DNA from: Nitrospira sp.
GTDB lineage: Bacteria > Nitrospirota > Nitrospiria > Nitrospirales > Nitrospiraceae
DNA length: 23,908 nt
Direction of reading: 5' to 3'
NCBI GenBank assembly: GCA_015904075.1
Contig: JABMDH010000009.1
Coordinates: 1-23,908 of the forward strand
Shown here: positions 23,374 to 23,908 of the stretch, in pieces
How the letters are laid out: each line of letters opens with the position of its first letter
Numbering within the stretch: position 1 is the first letter of the stretch
Notes under the pieces: generated by a model
The model's input: only the letters and a program-made list of their open reading frames with translations
Told to the model about the DNA's origin: nothing
Databases searched by the model: none
Position numbers and translations under genes: made by a program

Positions 23374-23908
23374 TCAGGACGCCGGCTCGAAGAGACCCAA
23401 TTGCAGTTCCTCTGCACGGGTGAATGGAATGGGGTAGCGCTCTGTAAAACACGCGCTGCAATACTGCTGCGGCGTTCCTGGCGCGGCCTTGAGCATCCCA
23501 TCGAGACTAAGATAGGCCAAACTATCCGCCGTGATGTACTTACGGATTTCCTCTGTCGAATGGTCGGACGCGATGAGTTCCTTCTTTGTCGGTGTATCGA
23601 TCCCGTAGAAGCAGGGCGACACGATCGGCGGCGAACTGATCCGCATATGGACCTCCTTCGCCCCCGCCTGGCGGATCATTTTGACGATCTTCCGGCTGGT
23701 CGTCCCGCGGACAAGCGAATCATCCACCACCACCACCCGCTTACCGCTCAAGACTTCCGACACCGCATTCAGCTTCACCTTGACGCCAAAGTGGCGGATC
23801 GACTGTTCAGGCTCGATGAATGTTCGCCCGACATAGTGATTGCGGATCAGCCCGGTCTCGAACTGAATCCCACCCCCTTCCGCATAGCCCAGCGCAGCGG
23901 GCACGCCG
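23374..23908 (-). CDS. purF: Amidophosphoribosyltransferase, C-terminal part (5' end outside window)
   Basis: PurF makes 5-phosphoribosylamine from PRPP and glutamine, the first step of purine synthesis. The visible 177 residues are the end of the phosphoribosyltransferase domain: [20 protein letters not shown], the PRPP motif [19 protein letters not shown], then [20 protein letters not shown] and the C-terminal [16 protein letters not shown]. The start and the glutamine-amidotransferase domain lie beyond the right edge. The frame is intact and the C-terminus FEPAS is normal. Confidence 0.96.
   Translation of the reverse strand, partial: GVPAALGYAEGGGIQFETGLIRNHYVGRTFIEPEQSIRHFGVKVKLNAVSEVLSGKRVVVVDDSLVRGTTSRKIVKMIRQAGAKEVHMRISSPPIVSPCFYGIDTPTKKELIASDHSTEEIRKYITADSLAYLSLDGMLKAAPGTPQQYCSACFTERYPIPFTRAEELQLGLFEPAS

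Larger units (their letters stand above)
20340..23409 (-). repeat. Large diverged duplication, copy 2 (five-gene series plus purF end)
   Basis: Counterpart of 10137-12847. It continues without a break into purF, so this side shows the natural link between the series and purF. Relative to copy 1 it lacks the hairpin of 11977-12032 and carries an additional 319-bp overlap inside the MBL gene. Confidence 0.9.

Overview
The window looks like chromosomal DNA of a Nitrospirota bacterium, most likely Nitrospira. The evidence is moderate-to-high GC, housekeeping genes (scpA, scpB, recG, a Ppx/GppA phosphatase, the 3' part of purF), many small conserved unknowns, and a 155-bp inverted-repeat element of a type I associate with Nitrospira genomes. 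The assignment is inference; no rRNA, tRNA, CRISPR array or transposase gene was seen.

Layout. Positions 1-2633 (minus) hold a long NHL-repeat/fibronectin-III protein cut by the window edge. An intergenic stretch with the 155-bp repeat follows, then scpB-scpA (4-bp overlap), an exported pentapeptide-repeat protein and a Lys/Ala-rich protein with an acidic tail (all minus). Positions 6945-12947 hold a cupredoxin/peptidase chimera, an exported protein, a small membrane protein, an O-methyltransferase and a minus-strand series: a 145-aa unknown, a TPR protein, a metallo-beta-lactamase-fold protein, an 80-codon unknown and a PilZ protein. It ends in a 36-bp purF relic fused to the missing 3' end of the cupredoxin. 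Positions 13017-19145 hold a methyltransferase with a PqqD-like N-terminal domain, a low-GC lipoprotein, Ppx/GppA, a coiled-coil protein and RecG. Positions 19272-23908 hold the 5' part of the TPR/peptidase gene, then a second, diverged copy of the five-gene series, then purF.

The main observation is that the window is permuted and mosaic. Call the pieces Z (1-7240), X (7241-12848), Y (12849-20338) and W (20339-end). The order Z-Y-X restores two broken genes in frame: a cupredoxin of about 125 aa and a TPR/HExxH peptidase of about 474 aa. It also gives one collinear order: cupredoxin, methyltransferase, ppx, recG, peptidase, O-methyltransferase, five-gene series, purF. The first 99 bases of X equal the last 99 bases of Y exactly, and 99 is a common de Bruijn k-mer size. 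The series in X and W differs by several percent, and inside W a 319-bp tandem overlap differs by about 5%. The simplest reading is a mis-ordered assembly that joins contigs of closely related strains without merging their overlaps. A real segmental transposition with duplication is the alternative and must be excluded with reads.

Biologically, the recurring unit is the run of genes between purF and the O-methyltransferase. Several of its stops and starts overlap (ATGA, TAATG), which suggests translational coupling. It includes a PilZ domain and a metallo-beta-lactamase-like protein with a degenerate metal site. Its function is unknown to me.
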